Origin: Methylobacterium frigidaeris
GTDB taxonomy: Bacteria; Pseudomonadota; Alphaproteobacteria; Rhizobiales; Beijerinckiaceae
DNA: 39,775 bases
Reading direction: 5' to 3'
NCBI RefSeq assembly: GCF_022179185.1
Contig: NZ_BPQJ01000056.1
Span: 1-39,775, forward strand
The position numbers and the translations under genes are program-made. A model generated the notes under the pieces. It was not told the origin of the DNA. It saw only the letters and a program-made list of their open reading frames with translations, and searched no databases. Of the stretch, positions 39,270-39,775 are shown piece by piece; the first letter of the stretch is position 1; every line of letters begins with the position of its first letter.

Positions 39270-39775
39270 TCAGGCCGCCCGCACGGTGTGGAGGAAGCGG
39301 GCCACCTCCGCCGAGAGGTGCTCGGATTGGCGCGACAGCTCCGAGGCCGAGGCCAGAACCTGGCTCGCCGCCGCCCCCGTCTCCTCCGCAGCGCCCGCCA
39401 CCCCGGCGATGTTGCCGGTCACCTCATCCGTGCCGGCGGCGGCCTGGGAGACGTTGCGCACGATCTCCTGCGTCGCCGCGCCCTGCTCCTCCACTGCCGC
39501 CGCGATCGAGGTCGCCACGGTCGAGATCTCCTCGATCCGCGCGGAGATCTGCCCGATCGCACCCGCCGCCTTGCCAGTCGTGGCCTGGATCGCCGCGATC
39601 TGGCTGGTGATCTCCTCCGTCGCTCGTGCCGTCTGGCCGGCCAGTTCCTTCACTTCCGCCGCCACCACCGCGAAGCCGCGGCCGGCGGCCCCGGCCCGTG
39701 CCGCCTCGATCGTGGCGTTCAGCGCCAGCAGGTTGGTCTGGGCGGCGATCGACGAGATCAGCCCGACCACGTCGC
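39270..39775 (-). CDS. methyl-accepting chemotaxis protein, C-terminal part
   Basis: The 5' end is beyond the window edge; about 168 residues are present. The hairpin tip and signalling region are clear: ISSIAAQTNLLALNATIEAARAG, then GRGFAVVAAEVKELA, heptad repeats and QEIVRNV. These mark the conserved cytoplasmic MCP domain that contacts CheA and CheW. The sensing domain cannot be seen. Confidence 0.92.
   Translation of the reverse strand, partial: DVVGLISSIAAQTNLLALNATIEAARAGAAGRGFAVVAAEVKELAGQTARATEEITSQIAAIQATTGKAAGAIGQISARIEEISTVATSIAAAVEEQGAATQEIVRNVSQAAAGTDEVTGNIAGVAGAAEETGAAASQVLASASELSRQSEHLSAEVARFLHTVRAA

Noticed and set aside
1..39775. Prophage, insertion sequence, integron or CRISPR array
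   Set aside because: I saw no transposase, integrase or phage protein, no terminal repeats around genes and no regularly spaced repeats.
1..39775. tRNA or rRNA genes and riboswitches
   Set aside because: Reading by eye, no cloverleaf with a T-arm GTTCGAATC-type motif, rRNA stretch or known riboswitch core stood out; a covariance-model scan would be decisive.

Overview
The window is about 39.8 kb of very GC-rich DNA with dense genes, GTG and TTG starts and short intergenic gaps. The gene content (DUF1206, DUF533, DUF3750, a phosphonate uptake operon with DUF1045, a FtrA-type regulator, a PhoPQ-like pair) and a family of intergenic palindromes point to an alphaproteobacterium of the Hyphomicrobiales. 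Methylobacterium or a close relative is most likely; that assignment is inference from gene content and composition. It reads as ordinary chromosome: I see no insertion sequence, prophage, integrase, tRNA, rRNA or CRISPR array.

Layout. 1-6.0 kb: a minus-strand block with an IlvD/Edd sugar-acid dehydratase, a PEP mutase/isocitrate lyase family enzyme overlapping a fused double GNAT acetyltransferase, a DHRS6-like SDR and DenD. It looks like a sugar-acid degradation locus. 6.2-8.3 kb: a small membrane protein, a HIT protein and a class I aminotransferase. 8.3-12.7 kb: DUF3237, DUF1206, DUF533 and DUF3750 proteins and a membrane-DUF305 fusion. 12.7-15.8 kb: an L-idonate/gluconate locus (idnD, LacI regulator, divergent idnO) with a LacI-type operator between the divergent genes. 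16.0-18.8 kb: an OB-fold/PepSY-like protein divergent from a PhoPQ-like two-component pair. 19.1-19.8 kb: YebC.

20.0-25.1 kb: a phosphonate locus of two units, DUF1045 plus hexapeptide acetyltransferase and phnC-phnD-phnE1-phnE2, each preceded by a sequence resembling a Pho box. No C-P lyase gene lies in the window. 25.2-29.4 kb: an operon of aldehyde dehydrogenase, class III CoA-transferase and class I fumarase, which could be a mesaconate/citramalate-type module. 29.7-34.3 kb: a small secreted protein, an M20 deacylase (ArgE-like), a divergent class III aminotransferase plus tartrate/D-malate dehydrogenase, and a small orphan protein. 34.5-39.8 kb: rhodanese divergent from a FtrA-type regulator, a triple-PAS hybrid histidine kinase, a MarR regulator and the C-terminus of a chemotaxis receptor cut by the window edge.

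Two families of intergenic palindromic repeats are dispersed through the window. One has CCCTCCCC/GGGGAGGG arms, with a copy inside the phn operon between phnD and phnE1. The other ends in CCCGGGATGAC. They are the least explained structure here. I found no gene cluster that I can call a wholly new system. The strongest leads are the sugar-acid locus with its PEPM/ICL and double-GNAT genes, the CoA-transferase/fumarase operon, and the structured repeats.
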